DNA of 64,000 nt, taken from assembly GCA_937888595.1 (NCBI GenBank), contig CALARK010000008.1, positions 190,478 through 254,477 on the forward strand, in the 5' to 3' direction. The translations under genes were made by a program, and so were the position numbers. Each line of letters starts with the position of its first letter. Positions within the stretch are counted from its first letter, which is position 1. Of this stretch, positions 43,693-52,731 are shown piece by piece. The notes beneath the pieces were generated by a model. It was not told where the DNA came from. It ran no database searches and saw nothing but the letters and a program-made list of their open reading frames with translations. This DNA comes from an uncultured Sterolibacteriaceae bacterium (GTDB lineage Bacteria > Pseudomonadota > Gammaproteobacteria > Burkholderiales > Rhodocyclaceae).

Positions 43693-43719
43693 AAAAAAGC
43701 CGGGGCCAAGAGCCCCAGC
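43693..43719 (-). terminator. Intrinsic terminator in the gltB leader (possible attenuator)
   Basis: On the minus strand GCTGGGGC pairs with GCCCCGGC (8 bp, one G-U) around a five-base loop and is followed at once by six T. It ends 27 nt before the gltB start. It may simply end gdhA transcripts, but the best gltB promoter lies upstream of it, so gltB transcription would have to pass it. Confidence 0.8.
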
Positions 43720-43745
43720 CTAGCTAAACGACAGGCGAACCGCAA

Positions 43746-43774
43746 AATATACCGGTATTCAGACCCCGGCTCAA
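43746..43774 (-). promoter_or_regulatory. Candidate sigma70 promoter of gltB
   Basis: On the minus strand TTGAGC, a 17-base spacer, then TATATT. The predicted start site near 43739 gives a leader of about 74 nt that contains the terminator. Same TATATT -10 as the gdhA promoter. Confidence 0.55.
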
Positions 43775-43831
43775 TACCTCAAGGCCCGGTCGGCGGGTTT
43801 CCGCCCGCCGCCGCGATCCCATAGGGGACCG

Positions 43832-45172
43832 TTAAAAGACCCCCTGCTGCGTCATCGCATCGGCCACCTTGACGAAACCGGCAATGTTCGCACCCGACAC
43901 GTAGTTGACGAAACCGTCTTGCTCGCCATAGCGCACGCAATTGGCATGGATATCGCGCATAATGACGTGCAGGCGATCATCGACCTCCTCGCGCTCCCAA
44001 GGCAGGCGCATGGCGTTCTGGGTCATTTCCAGGCCGGATGTCGCGACGCCGCCGGCATTGGATGCCTTGCCCGGTGCATAGAGAATTTTTGCAGCGAGGA
44101 AAACATCGACGGCCTCGAGCGTCGACGGCATGTTGGCGCCCTCGGCAACACATTTGACGCCATTCTTCACCAGTTCGCGGGCATCATCGCCATCCAGTTC
44201 GTTCTGCGTCGCGCAAGGCAAGGCAATGTCGACTGGTACCCCCCAAGGCCGCTTGCCCGCCACATACTTGAGACCGAGACGCTCGGCGTATTCTGAAACG
44301 CGTCCGTAATGGTTGTTCTTGATGTCCATCAGGATGTCGAGCTTTTCGCGCGTAAAACCGTCCTCGTCGATCACCGTCCCCTGCGAGTCGGAACAGGTCA
44401 CCACCTTGCCACCCAGCTCGAGGATTTTTTCGATCGCGTATTGCGCCACGTTGCCCGAGCCCGAAACCGAAACCCGCATGCCATCGAAAGACATGTCCTT
44501 GCGTGCCAGCATGTCCTGCACGAAATACACCAGGCCATAACCGGTGGCTTCAGGACGAATCAGGCTGCCGCCGAACGTCAGCCCCTTGCCGGTGAACACG
44601 CATGCTGCGTTGTTTGAAAGCTTCTTCATCATCCCGGCCATGAAACCGACTTCACGACCGCCAACGCCGATATCGCCCGCCGGTACATCGGTATCCGGCC
44701 CCAGGTGCCGGTAAAGCTCGATCATCAGGGCCTGGCAGAAGCGCATCACTTCATTGCGGCTCTTGCCTTTCGGGTCGAAGTCGGATCCCCCCTTGCCGCC
44801 GCCCATCGGCAATGTCGTCAGGGCATTCTTGAACGTCTGCTCGAAGGCGAGGAACTTGAGGATGGAAAGATTCACCGAGGGGTGGAAACGCATGCCACCC
44901 TTGTAGGGGCCGATCGTCGAACTGTGCTGGATCCGAAAGGCGCGATTCACATGACTTTCGCCTTTGTCATCCGTCCAGGCGACACGAAACTGGATCACCC
45001 GCTCCGGCTCGACCAGTCGTTCGAGCAAGGCGGCTTCGGCATAGCGCGGATGCGCACCGATGAAATCCCAAAGGCTACCCATCACCTCCTGTACTGCCTG
45101 GAGAAACTCGGGCTGGTTGGCGTCCCTCGCCCGGACATAATCCATGAAATCAGACAATTTTTTGTATTTCAC
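43832..45172 (-). CDS. gdhA: NADP-type glutamate dehydrogenase
   Basis: 446 residues (E. coli GdhA has 447). GTG start at 45172 preceded by GGGAG. PMGGGKGGSDFDPKGKS contains the catalytic Lys region, DVPAGDIGVGGREVGFM the conserved Asp, and VSGSGNVAQYA the dinucleotide fold. It forms glutamate directly from ammonium and 2-oxoglutarate. It is inserted between dgt and gltB relative to the usual betaproteobacterial order, so both ammonium assimilation routes sit side by side. It has its own promoter. Confidence 0.96.
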   Translation of the reverse strand: MKYKKLSDFMDYVRARDANQPEFLQAVQEVMGSLWDFIGAHPRYAEAALLERLVEPERVIQFRVAWTDDKGESHVNRAFRIQHSSTIGPYKGGMRFHPSVNLSILKFLAFEQTFKNALTTLPMGGGKGGSDFDPKGKSRNEVMRFCQALMIELYRHLGPDTDVPAGDIGVGGREVGFMAGMMKKLSNNAACVFTGKGLTFGGSLIRPEATGYGLVYFVQDMLARKDMSFDGMRVSVSGSGNVAQYAIEKILELGGKVVTCSDSQGTVIDEDGFTREKLDILMDIKNNHYGRVSEYAERLGLKYVAGKRPWGVPVDIALPCATQNELDGDDARELVKNGVKCVAEGANMPSTLEAVDVFLAAKILYAPGKASNAGGVATSGLEMTQNAMRLPWEREEVDDRLHVIMRDIHANCVRYGEQDGFVNYVSGANIAGFVKVADAMTQQGVF

Positions 45173-45233
45173 GATTCACTCCCTTTCTTTCAGGATCATT
45201 GCCGGCACCCGACTGCACCGATCGAGTGCGCGC

Positions 45234-45286
45234 ACCAAATTTGGGCATTCGAATATACCCACCCATTCAGAACTTCGCAATGCGAA
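45234..45286 (-). promoter_or_regulatory. gdhA promoter with two overlapping dyads
   Basis: On the minus strand TTGCGA (45275-45280), a 17-base spacer, then TATATT (45252-45257). The inverted repeat TTCGC-AAT-GCGAA (45274-45286) covers the -35 box, and the perfect palindrome CCAAATTTGG (45235-45244) covers the predicted start site near 45245. Both are well placed for repressor binding. No known consensus is assigned. Confidence 0.55.
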
Positions 45287-45296
45287 TATGGGTTTT

Positions 45297-47831
45297 TTAT
45301 GCAACAACCGCGACCGTCTGCTTTTCTGCGTCGGCGTAAAGCGTCGTACCGGGAGGCAGATCGACGACACGAACCCACTGTTCGAATTTTTCTGCATCCC
45401 GGACCAGTTCCTGCAGGCGATTCGGCCAGCCCAGGATCTTGTTTTCATCCAGGTGGTTTCCGCCCCGATCGGGAAACAGGGCGAAGTAAAGCATGTCTGC
45501 CTCGATCAATTCATTGAGGAAGTGCGTGCCCAGCGATACATCGGGTACAAGGTTCTCGTTCATGGCCACGATTTCGCACAAGGCGGCAACATGATTGATT
45601 TCATTGAAGCTGACCGGCAGCCCCAGCCATGGATCGCGGGTACCCCAGCGGCCAGGGCCGAGCAACAGGAGCTTGCTGCCTGCACTGGCCCGGTTGATGG
45701 CTCCGATCAGCCGGGCCACCTCCAGTCGGTCATGCAGATTCAAGGCGCCATAGCGACTCTGGACGACATAGATCAGCCGATCGGGATGAATGACGCGACC
45801 GGGGCCGATCACGGCCCCGCGAGCATCGAGCAGGCGCGCAACTCCTGTCGGAGGCTTCGCGGTCCCCGTCGTTGTTTCCATGCTCCGGATCTGCAATGGC
45901 CGGCACTGGAGCAAATTGATCCGATAACTGTCATCCGCACCCACATTCAGCGCAAACTCGACCTCGACAGGGTATCGGTAGGCTGATTGCAACTGTCCCA
46001 GAATCTCTTGCATTTCAGATGCGAAAGGTGTGTCCCCGAGCAGGGGATCGAAGGTCAGGAAAGCCGGTTTGCCAGGCTCCTCGCATGTCGTAAACAGCCC
46101 CAGCGGATAATCCGGCTGGTCGCTTACGATCTCGGCGAAGGGCCTGCTGATAATCCGGTCATCCTCCAGATCCAAAGCATCCATGCGTCGCTGCGCATGG
46201 CGAGCGATGTCGCCAAAGCTGGTTTCGGGGCGCAGTTCCGGAACGTTCAAGGCCACCAATCGCGTGTAGTCATCATCGACTCTGTCGACGGCCCGCGTGC
46301 CCAGTCCGGCCACCAAACGCACCACTCCGGCACGCATGTCGATGCGCGGGTTCCATGGGTAGGGATTGATCGACAATCCGACACCTGCTGCATGCGGATG
46401 GAAATATTTCCCACCGACGGTTCCCGAGACACGCATGATCAATACAGCCATCTGTTCGCGCTCAGCCAGCAGGCCGCGCCGCTGGCGATACCGCAGGGCC
46501 TGTTCGCCCATGCTGCTGGCGTAGACCTGGCGTACCGCATCGAGCAAAGCGGACAAGCGCTTCTCCCAAGGGCCGCGATTTGCGCAGAAGACGCTGTCAT
46601 ACTGGCCGGCAAACGCATTGCCGTAGCGATCCTCCAGTAGAGAACTCGACCGCACGATAAATGGCCACTCGCCGAAATAATCCAGCATCCCCTCGAATTG
46701 ACGAATGATCGTCGGCGAAAAGTTACCGGCCATGATCCGTTCCCTAGCCGTCTCAACCTCATCCAGGAACAGTTCCGGATCACGCTGGCGACGCCTCAGC
46801 CACCACAGATCGTTGTGCGCCAGGAACGTGTCGTAAACCTCGGTACCGACATAGAAGGAATCGTGTGCTTCGATATGGCCGTAGATTTCAGGCACGTTCT
46901 TGCGCAATACTGCTCGCGCCAGCAACATGCCGAGCGCCTTGCCGCCGATCGACCCGCACCCGATCATGCGTGCCCGGACCGCCAGCAGGTCATCCAGCGT
47001 CAGGTAGTCATCGATCAACAAGGACATCGCTGCATCGTCGGGAAACAGCAGACGACACAGACGCGAGAACGTTTCATGTTCGAGGGGATCGGGAAAGCCT
47101 GTCTGGCGCGCCGCGGCAACCGATTTCGCTGCCGAAAACTGCTTATGCCAGTGACTCACGATCGCACTATCTTCCAGTCCCGGCCATTCAGAGTTCGCCA
47201 GAATTTCGGAAACCGTGCCGCTATCCGTAACGGGACGAAAGTCATCGGTCTTTTCCCAGGCATGGATCAGATTCATCGCTGCTGAGGACCGATGCTGCAC
47301 CTTGATCGGCCGTACGTATAGACGGTCGCGACAGCGGAACACGTCGAGCAGAAACTGCGTGGTTTCACCGATGACACCGATGCCGGCAGCTGAGTGATGA
47401 TTGCGATAGACGCCGAAGTACGTGACAGTTTCCAGGTCGTACAGTCGCGGGCAGGTCAGCTTGAAAAAGTTGCCCATCATGCGATCGGACAGCCAAGTTT
47501 CGGCGAGGCTGGACAGGCAATCGAACACATACAGCGTGCCAGGACCGGCGGCTTCAATGACGGTATGCACCTCATCGACAAATCCATCGAATCCCTTCAA
47601 CGGATCCAGCGTATATGTCTCGACATCCTCCAGGAGAGGGGCATGGTCGGCGAAGCGGAAATAGATGAGATGACGATTGCCGATACGTGCAGCCTCAGCG
47701 TATGGCCTGACCAGCGCAAGATACTCATCCAGCGACTGGACTTGCCAGACGATATTGTCACCACGGCGTACCCCTGCCAAAACGGCATCCAGGCCCGGCA
47801 AGCCCGTGGTCGGTACAAACTGTGCGCTCAT
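45297..47831 (-). CDS. PEP/pyruvate-binding (PEP-synthase N-domain) protein with KaiC-like N-terminus lacking Walker A
   Basis: 844 residues from the ATG at 47831 with GGAGG five bases upstream. Residues about 5-230 resemble a RecA/KaiC/RAD55 domain (TTGLPGLDAVLAGVRRGDNI), but the nucleotide P-loop expected after it is absent. The central part is the PEP-synthase/PPDK ATP-grasp domain: SIGGKALGM, FIVRSSSLLEDRYGNAFAGQ and INLLQCRPLQ. The phosphohistidine and PEP/pyruvate barrel domains are missing; a unique 150-residue C-terminal region replaces them. It is therefore not a complete PEP synthase; a kinase- or ligase-like or regulatory ATP-grasp role is more likely. It lies between dgt and gdhA. 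Confidence 0.75.
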   Translation of the reverse strand: MSAQFVPTTGLPGLDAVLAGVRRGDNIVWQVQSLDEYLALVRPYAEAARIGNRHLIYFRFADHAPLLEDVETYTLDPLKGFDGFVDEVHTVIEAAGPGTLYVFDCLSSLAETWLSDRMMGNFFKLTCPRLYDLETVTYFGVYRNHHSAAGIGVIGETTQFLLDVFRCRDRLYVRPIKVQHRSSAAMNLIHAWEKTDDFRPVTDSGTVSEILANSEWPGLEDSAIVSHWHKQFSAAKSVAAARQTGFPDPLEHETFSRLCRLLFPDDAAMSLLIDDYLTLDDLLAVRARMIGCGSIGGKALGMLLARAVLRKNVPEIYGHIEAHDSFYVGTEVYDTFLAHNDLWWLRRRQRDPELFLDEVETARERIMAGNFSPTIIRQFEGMLDYFGEWPFIVRSSSLLEDRYGNAFAGQYDSVFCANRGPWEKRLSALLDAVRQVYASSMGEQALRYRQRRGLLAEREQMAVLIMRVSGTVGGKYFHPHAAGVGLSINPYPWNPRIDMRAGVVRLVAGLGTRAVDRVDDDYTRLVALNVPELRPETSFGDIARHAQRRMDALDLEDDRIISRPFAEIVSDQPDYPLGLFTTCEEPGKPAFLTFDPLLGDTPFASEMQEILGQLQSAYRYPVEVEFALNVGADDSYRINLLQCRPLQIRSMETTTGTAKPPTGVARLLDARGAVIGPGRVIHPDRLIYVVQSRYGALNLHDRLEVARLIGAINRASAGSKLLLLGPGRWGTRDPWLGLPVSFNEINHVAALCEIVAMNENLVPDVSLGTHFLNELIEADMLYFALFPDRGGNHLDENKILGWPNRLQELVRDAEKFEQWVRVVDLPPGTTLYADAEKQTVAVVA

Positions 47832-47897
47832 CACACCCTCCGGAAGCGACCTCGGTTCGCCGAACTGCCGCCCGAATCCATTTCAGAAGACAGCGAG

Positions 47898-49022
47898 CTA
47901 CATTTCTCCGATGGCAAAGAGACGATGGTGCTCCTTGATCGCATATCGATCCGTCATTCCGGCTATGTAGTCGGCAATGGTGCGCGGCACCCCTTCGCGT
48001 TCTGCATATTTCAGGTACTTCGGGGGCAGCAAACGCGGGTCGGCCATGAACGCGGCAAACAGGTCCTGGATGATGCGGCGCGCCTTGCTGGTCATCCGTA
48101 CCACCTGAAAATGGCGATAGAGATTCTCGCGGAGAAACTGCTTCAACTGGCCATTCTCCTTCGCCATCTCCGATGAAAAACCGACCAGTATGGGTGCTCG
48201 TGCGACATCCTCAGGGGCCTGTATACCCAGTGCGGCAATGCACCGCCCCGTCTCTGCCAGCAGATCGGTAACCTGGGCATCGATGATCCGCCTGACGGTT
48301 TCGTGAATCAGCCGGCGGCCGTGCAACGACGGAAATTCTTCCCGCGCCTCCGCTGCATGCCGCGCGAACAGGCGAACCTCTCCCAGTTGATCCAACGTGA
48401 GCAAGCCTGAACGCAATCCGTCATCGACATCGTGGTTGTTGTAGGCAATCTCGTCGGCATGATTGCAGATCTGCGCCTCAAGCGACGGACGACGATCATC
48501 CAGGAATCGACTCGCCACTGCCCCGAGCTCTCGGGCTTTGGCCGGGGAGCAGTGCTTGAGGATCCCCGCCCGTGTTTCGAACATCAGGTTCAGTCCGTCG
48601 AATGCGCCGTAGCGCTCTTCGAGCTTGTCCACGATACGCAACGACTGCAGGTTGTGCTCGAAGCCGCCATGGGCGGTCATGCATTCGTTGAGGGCATCCT
48701 GTCCTGCGTGGCCGAACGGCGTATGCCCGAGATCATGGGCCAGGGCGATCGCCTCGGTCAGATCGTCGTTGAGGGACAGGGCCCGCGCGATGCTGCGGGC
48801 GATCTGCGCCACCTCGATCGAATGGGTCAGCCGCGTCCGGAACAGGTCGCCTTCGTGATTGACGAATACCTGCGTCTTGTATTCCAGGCGCCGGAAGGCC
48901 GTGGAATGGATGATCCGGTCGCGGTCGCGCTGAAATTCGCCGCGCGCCTTCGGACGGGGTTCTGGAATCAGTCGACCCGCCGATGCTTCTTCCGTCACCG
49001 CATAGCGGGCGAGCTCAGTCAC
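47898..49022 (-). CDS. dgt: dGTP triphosphohydrolase-like HD-domain protein
   Basis: 374 residues if it starts at the GTG at 49022, overlapping aroB by 8 nt; this start places EFQRDRDRIIHSTAFRRLEYKTQVF at the usual distance. The HD metal site is seen in LTHSIEV, AHDLGHTPFGHAG and ICNHADEIAYNNHD. It belongs to the shorter type-2 Dgt group that hydrolyses dNTPs to deoxynucleoside and triphosphate. It is third in the conserved aroK-aroB-dgt chain. Confidence 0.9.
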   Translation of the reverse strand: MTELARYAVTEEASAGRLIPEPRPKARGEFQRDRDRIIHSTAFRRLEYKTQVFVNHEGDLFRTRLTHSIEVAQIARSIARALSLNDDLTEAIALAHDLGHTPFGHAGQDALNECMTAHGGFEHNLQSLRIVDKLEERYGAFDGLNLMFETRAGILKHCSPAKARELGAVASRFLDDRRPSLEAQICNHADEIAYNNHDVDDGLRSGLLTLDQLGEVRLFARHAAEAREEFPSLHGRRLIHETVRRIIDAQVTDLLAETGRCIAALGIQAPEDVARAPILVGFSSEMAKENGQLKQFLRENLYRHFQVVRMTSKARRIIQDLFAAFMADPRLLPPKYLKYAEREGVPRTIADYIAGMTDRYAIKEHHRLFAIGEM

Positions 49023-50097
49023 AACTGCTTTCGATCGCGGCACGGATTTCCGCTTGCGGTGCATCCGCCCAGGTCACGGCTTCGCCCACGCGTCTCAGCA
49101 GGACGAGACGCAGGCGGCCGGCGATCACCTTCTTGTCGTGGCTCATCAGGTCGAGATAGGCATCCGCTCCCAGCGCCGGGCCGCGAACCGGCAGACGGGC
49201 ACGTTCGAACAAGCGGTGAATCCGCTCGACATCAGCATCCGCCAGCCAGCCGAGCCGACGTGACAATTCCGCCGCCATCACCGTGCCGGCGGCAACGGCC
49301 TCGCCGTGCAGCCATGCGCCATAGCCGGCCCCGGTTTCGATGGCATGGCCGAAGGTGTGGCCCAAGTTCAGCAGCGCACGGCCACCTTCTTTCGCCGTTT
49401 CCAGTTCGTCGGCCGCGACGACCTCGGCCTTGTTCGCACAGGAGCGCTCGATCGCATGCGAAAGGGCAGCGCTGTCCCTGGCCATCAGTTTTTCCATGTT
49501 CGCTTCCAACCACTCGAGGAACGGCAGGTCACGGATCAAGCCATACTTGATGACCTCGGCCAATCCGGCAGACAGTTCGCGATCGGGCAGCGTATCGAGG
49601 GTATCGGTATCCGCGATCACCATGCGCGGCTGCCAGAAAGCCCCGACCATGTTCTTGCCGCGTGGGTGGTTGATGCCGGTCTTGCCACCGACCGACGAGT
49701 CCACCTGGGCCAGCAATGTGGTCGGCACCTGTATGAATGGCACGCCACGTTGATATGTCGCGGCGGCGAAGCCGGCCAGGTCGCCGACCACCCCGCCGCC
49801 CAGGGCCACGACCGGGGCCGTCCGGTCGCAGTGCTCGGCCAGCAACCGGTCATGGATCGCATTCAGCGACTCCCAGTTCTTGTGGGCCTCGCCGTCCGGC
49901 AGGATGATTGCCGTCGTGCCGGCGCCGACTTTCTCGAAGGCACGGCGCAGACGATCGAGATACAGCGGGGCCACGACCTCGTTCGTGACGATCGCGACGC
50001 GCTTTGTACCCGGCAGGCCGGGCAAGTGATCGAGGAGCGCCGGGCCGATATGGATCGGGTAGGAGCGCTGCCCCAGATTGACGTTCAAAGTGTGCAT
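49015..50097 (-). CDS. aroB: 3-dehydroquinate synthase
   Basis: 360 residues. VALGGGVVGDLAGFAAATYQRG and QVPTTLLAQVDSSVGGKTGIN form the NAD/substrate core; ELSAGLAEVIKYG and LGHTFGHAIE give the metal ligands. Second step of the shikimate pathway. Residues about 56-63 read FEKVGAGTTAIILPDG, where E. coli, as I recall, has LEQAGVNVDSVILPDG of the same length; the difference is a copy of the dispersed repeat. It overlaps aroK by about 13 nt upstream and dgt by 8 nt downstream. Confidence 0.97.
   Translation of the reverse strand: MHTLNVNLGQRSYPIHIGPALLDHLPGLPGTKRVAIVTNEVVAPLYLDRLRRAFEKVGAGTTAIILPDGEAHKNWESLNAIHDRLLAEHCDRTAPVVALGGGVVGDLAGFAAATYQRGVPFIQVPTTLLAQVDSSVGGKTGINHPRGKNMVGAFWQPRMVIADTDTLDTLPDRELSAGLAEVIKYGLIRDLPFLEWLEANMEKLMARDSAALSHAIERSCANKAEVVAADELETAKEGGRALLNLGHTFGHAIETGAGYGAWLHGEAVAAGTVMAAELSRRLGWLADADVERIHRLFERARLPVRGPALGADAYLDLMSHDKKVIAGRLRLVLLRRVGEAVTWADAPQAEIRAAIESSCD
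49910..49932 (+). repeat. Dispersed 23-bp element, copy 15 (inside aroB)
   Basis: Two mismatches in the middle, both ends intact. Encodes K-V-G-A-G-T-T-A on the aroB strand. Confidence 0.9.
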
Positions 50098-50594
50098 GGG
50101 GACTCCAGAGCCTTCTGGATGCAGTTTACCGTGTTGCCTACGCCGATCCCCGACTCCACGACGATATCGGCAATTTCACGGTACAGCGGGTCGCGCCTTT
50201 CCACCAGTCCGCGGATTCTGGCGAGTGGATCAGCAACCTGCAGCAATGGGCGCCCCTTGTCGTTTTTCGTCCGCGCGAAGAGCAATTCGGCGGGGGCATG
50301 TAGATATACCACGAACCCGTTCGCTGACATCCAAGCCCGGTTGGCGGGACTCAATACCGCACCGCCACCCGTTGCGACGACTATATGGCCTTCCCGCAGC
50401 CGCTTGAGTGCTAGGCTTTCCCGGCGTCGGAACCCTGCTTCGCCCTCGATCTCGAAGATCGTCGGTATGGTCACGCCGGTACTCTGCGCGATTTCGTGAT
50501 CCAGATCGACGAATTCGCAGGAGAGCGCCTTCGCGAGTTTTCGCCCGATCGTCGTCTTGCCGGCGCCCATCATGCCGACGAGGTACACCACCAT
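50085..50594 (-). CDS. aroK: Shikimate kinase
   Basis: 169 residues from the ATG at 50594; an in-frame TTG at 50603 is possible. The P-loop GMMGAGKTTIG is at residues 7-17, DLDHEI is the shikimate/Mg Asp region, GFRRRES and GGGAVL bind shikimate, and the lid has GRPLL. It phosphorylates shikimate at the 3-OH. It sits between pilQ and aroB, the common betaproteobacterial position. Confidence 0.96.
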   Translation of the reverse strand: MVVYLVGMMGAGKTTIGRKLAKALSCEFVDLDHEIAQSTGVTIPTIFEIEGEAGFRRRESLALKRLREGHIVVATGGGAVLSPANRAWMSANGFVVYLHAPAELLFARTKNDKGRPLLQVADPLARIRGLVERRDPLYREIADIVVESGIGVGNTVNCIQKALESPCTL

Positions 50595-50646
50595 CGTGCT
50601 CAATCAGGCTTCGGGGGCCGGACGGACGGGATGCATGTCGTCCGCC

Positions 50647-52731
50647 CTACTTCAGGGTCAGACTGTCGTCGACGATCTTCGGCGTGATGAATACCAGCAG
50701 TTCCTTTCGTTCCTGCGTCGTATTCTTGTGCTTGAACAGGAAGCCGACATAGGGCAGGTCTCCGAGCACAGGAATGCGATCTTCAGACACCGTGCTGTCC
50801 TCGCCCGTCACGCCCCCGATCACCAGCGTGCCGCCGTTCTCGACCAGCACCTCCGTCTCGACCTTGGCTGTCACGATGGTCGGATTGCCCAGCACCGTAC
50901 GGCCGAAGTCCGGCCGATCCTTGGCGATGACCAGTTTCATCTTGATGCGGCCATCCGGCGTGATCTGGGGTGTCGCCTCAAGCGACAGCTTCGCCTTCTT
51001 GTAGGTCGTCGTCGGGGGATTGGTGCCCGTGCCCGGTGTCACGACGGGGATTTCGTCGCCCTGCTCGATCAGCGCCTTGATATTGTTGCCTGTGACCACG
51101 CGTGGATTCGACAAGCTTTTACCCTTGCCATCGGCCTCCATGGCCCTCAGTTCAAGATTCAGAATACGTGTCAGGCTGGCATTGAACAGGGAAAATGACA
51201 ATTGCCCCATCGTTGACGACTGAGTAAAACTGGTCGACGCCATTTGCGAGGTGGCCGAGGTCGAACCAATCGATGAAGCTCCTCCGCTCAGGAATAGATC
51301 TCCCGCATTATCCGAGGCCACCTTGACCGGTTTCGAGTTGAACAGACTCATCCGAACACCCATCTCGCGGCCAAAATTATCACGTGCTTCGACCACGCGG
51401 GCTTCGATCAACACCTGCTTGGCCGGCTGGTCGATCAGGTTGATGAGTTCCCTCACCTTGCTCAGCCGCGAAGGCACATCCGTCACGAAAAGCCGATTCG
51501 AATAGGTGTCGACCACGACCGAACCGGCTTTCGACAATACCGGCTGGTCCTTGTTGCCCAGCAGCTTCTGGACATCCGCCGCTTTCTGGTAGTTCACCTG
51601 AAACGATTCGGTATGCGTAGGCTCCAGCTGGCTGATCTGCTGGCGCGACTCAAGTTCCTGCTTCTCCATCGCCAGCATTTCGTCACGCGGCGCGATCCAG
51701 ATGACGCTGCCATTCTTGCGCTTGGCAAGGTTTTTCATCTCCAACACCATGTCCAGCGCCTGATCCCAAGGCACATCGCGCATCCGCAAAGTCACCTTGC
51801 CCAGTGCTGCAACGGAATCACTGGCGATGATGTTGAAGTTGGTGATATCGGCGAAGACGCGTAACAACTCATACACAGGGACGCTGTGAAAATCGAGTGA
51901 GATCAGCTCGCCCTGATATCCGGTCTTGGTCCCCTGGAAGAGCTTGTTCGGGTCCTCCTTGACCGGCTTGATCTCGATGATGAACTGGTTGTCGCTCTGG
52001 AAGGCGACATGTTCCCACAGCCCCTTGGGGACGATGTCCATGACCGTATCGCCACCCGCCGCAGTGGTATTGATGGTTGTCACCGGGGTGGCAAAATCGA
52101 CGACGTCCAGCTGGCGACGAAGATTCTCGGGCAGGGTGGTCTTGCTGAATACCACCTGCAGCCTGGTCCCCTTTTGCTTGATGTCGACTCCGGTATCGCT
52201 GCTCGTCAGGTCGACGACGACCCTTCCGGCACCATCCTTGTCACGGCGAAACTGGATATCTCGTATCGCGTTCGCCTCTGACATCGCGCCCGCCTGAAAC
52301 TGCCTGTCCGAAGCCCCGGCGACATCACCGTCGCCCAGCAGGGTAATCAGCAACGTCCTCCCATCCTGTCGGGTTTCGAAACGCATGCTTTTTTCGAGAT
52401 TGAGCACCAGGCGCGAGCGCTCTCCGGCCTGTACGACATTCACGCTACGCACCCCGCCCTCATTAACGGCCTTCGCCGTGTAGCCAAGGCCATTGCCCGT
52501 GTCAGGAAAATCGAATACCAGTCGTGCCGGGCTGACGATGCTGAAATGCGAGGGCGGTGTCGCAAGCGACTGGCGCAGGTCTAGCTTCAGGATCGTGCTT
52601 CCGCCGGACCGGCTTACCGCCAGACTTTCAATGCTGTTGCCAGGAACGATGGCATCGGCAGCCTGGGCAACCAAGGCTGGCAGGCCTGCCAGCAGCGCCA
52701 AGCAACTCAACCAGATACGCGTCCATTTCAT
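50647..52731 (-). CDS. pilQ: Type IV pilus secretin
   Basis: 694 residues from the ATG at 52731, which overlaps the pilP stop as ATGA. A signal peptide ends near LVAQA/ADAI. Two AMIN-type peptidoglycan-binding regions occupy about the first 250 residues, then STN/N-domains (FHSVPVYELLRVFADITNFNIIASDSV) and the secretin barrel (VLIEARVVEARDNFGREMGV ... ETEVLVENGGTLVIGGV). It forms the outer-membrane pore for pilus extension, and for DNA entry in competent species. Last of the pilMNOPQ operon. Confidence 0.96.
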   Translation of the reverse strand: MKWTRIWLSCLALLAGLPALVAQAADAIVPGNSIESLAVSRSGGSTILKLDLRQSLATPPSHFSIVSPARLVFDFPDTGNGLGYTAKAVNEGGVRSVNVVQAGERSRLVLNLEKSMRFETRQDGRTLLITLLGDGDVAGASDRQFQAGAMSEANAIRDIQFRRDKDGAGRVVVDLTSSDTGVDIKQKGTRLQVVFSKTTLPENLRRQLDVVDFATPVTTINTTAAGGDTVMDIVPKGLWEHVAFQSDNQFIIEIKPVKEDPNKLFQGTKTGYQGELISLDFHSVPVYELLRVFADITNFNIIASDSVAALGKVTLRMRDVPWDQALDMVLEMKNLAKRKNGSVIWIAPRDEMLAMEKQELESRQQISQLEPTHTESFQVNYQKAADVQKLLGNKDQPVLSKAGSVVVDTYSNRLFVTDVPSRLSKVRELINLIDQPAKQVLIEARVVEARDNFGREMGVRMSLFNSKPVKVASDNAGDLFLSGGASSIGSTSATSQMASTSFTQSSTMGQLSFSLFNASLTRILNLELRAMEADGKGKSLSNPRVVTGNNIKALIEQGDEIPVVTPGTGTNPPTTTYKKAKLSLEATPQITPDGRIKMKLVIAKDRPDFGRTVLGNPTIVTAKVETEVLVENGGTLVIGGVTGEDSTVSEDRIPVLGDLPYVGFLFKHKNTTQERKELLVFITPKIVDDSLTLK

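Noticed and set aside
43794..43822. GC-rich hairpin CGGCGGG/CCCGCCG downstream of gdhA as a terminator
   Set aside because: The stem is good but no U-tract follows on the gdhA strand, so I could not call it a terminator; the later hairpin at 43693-43719 is the convincing one.
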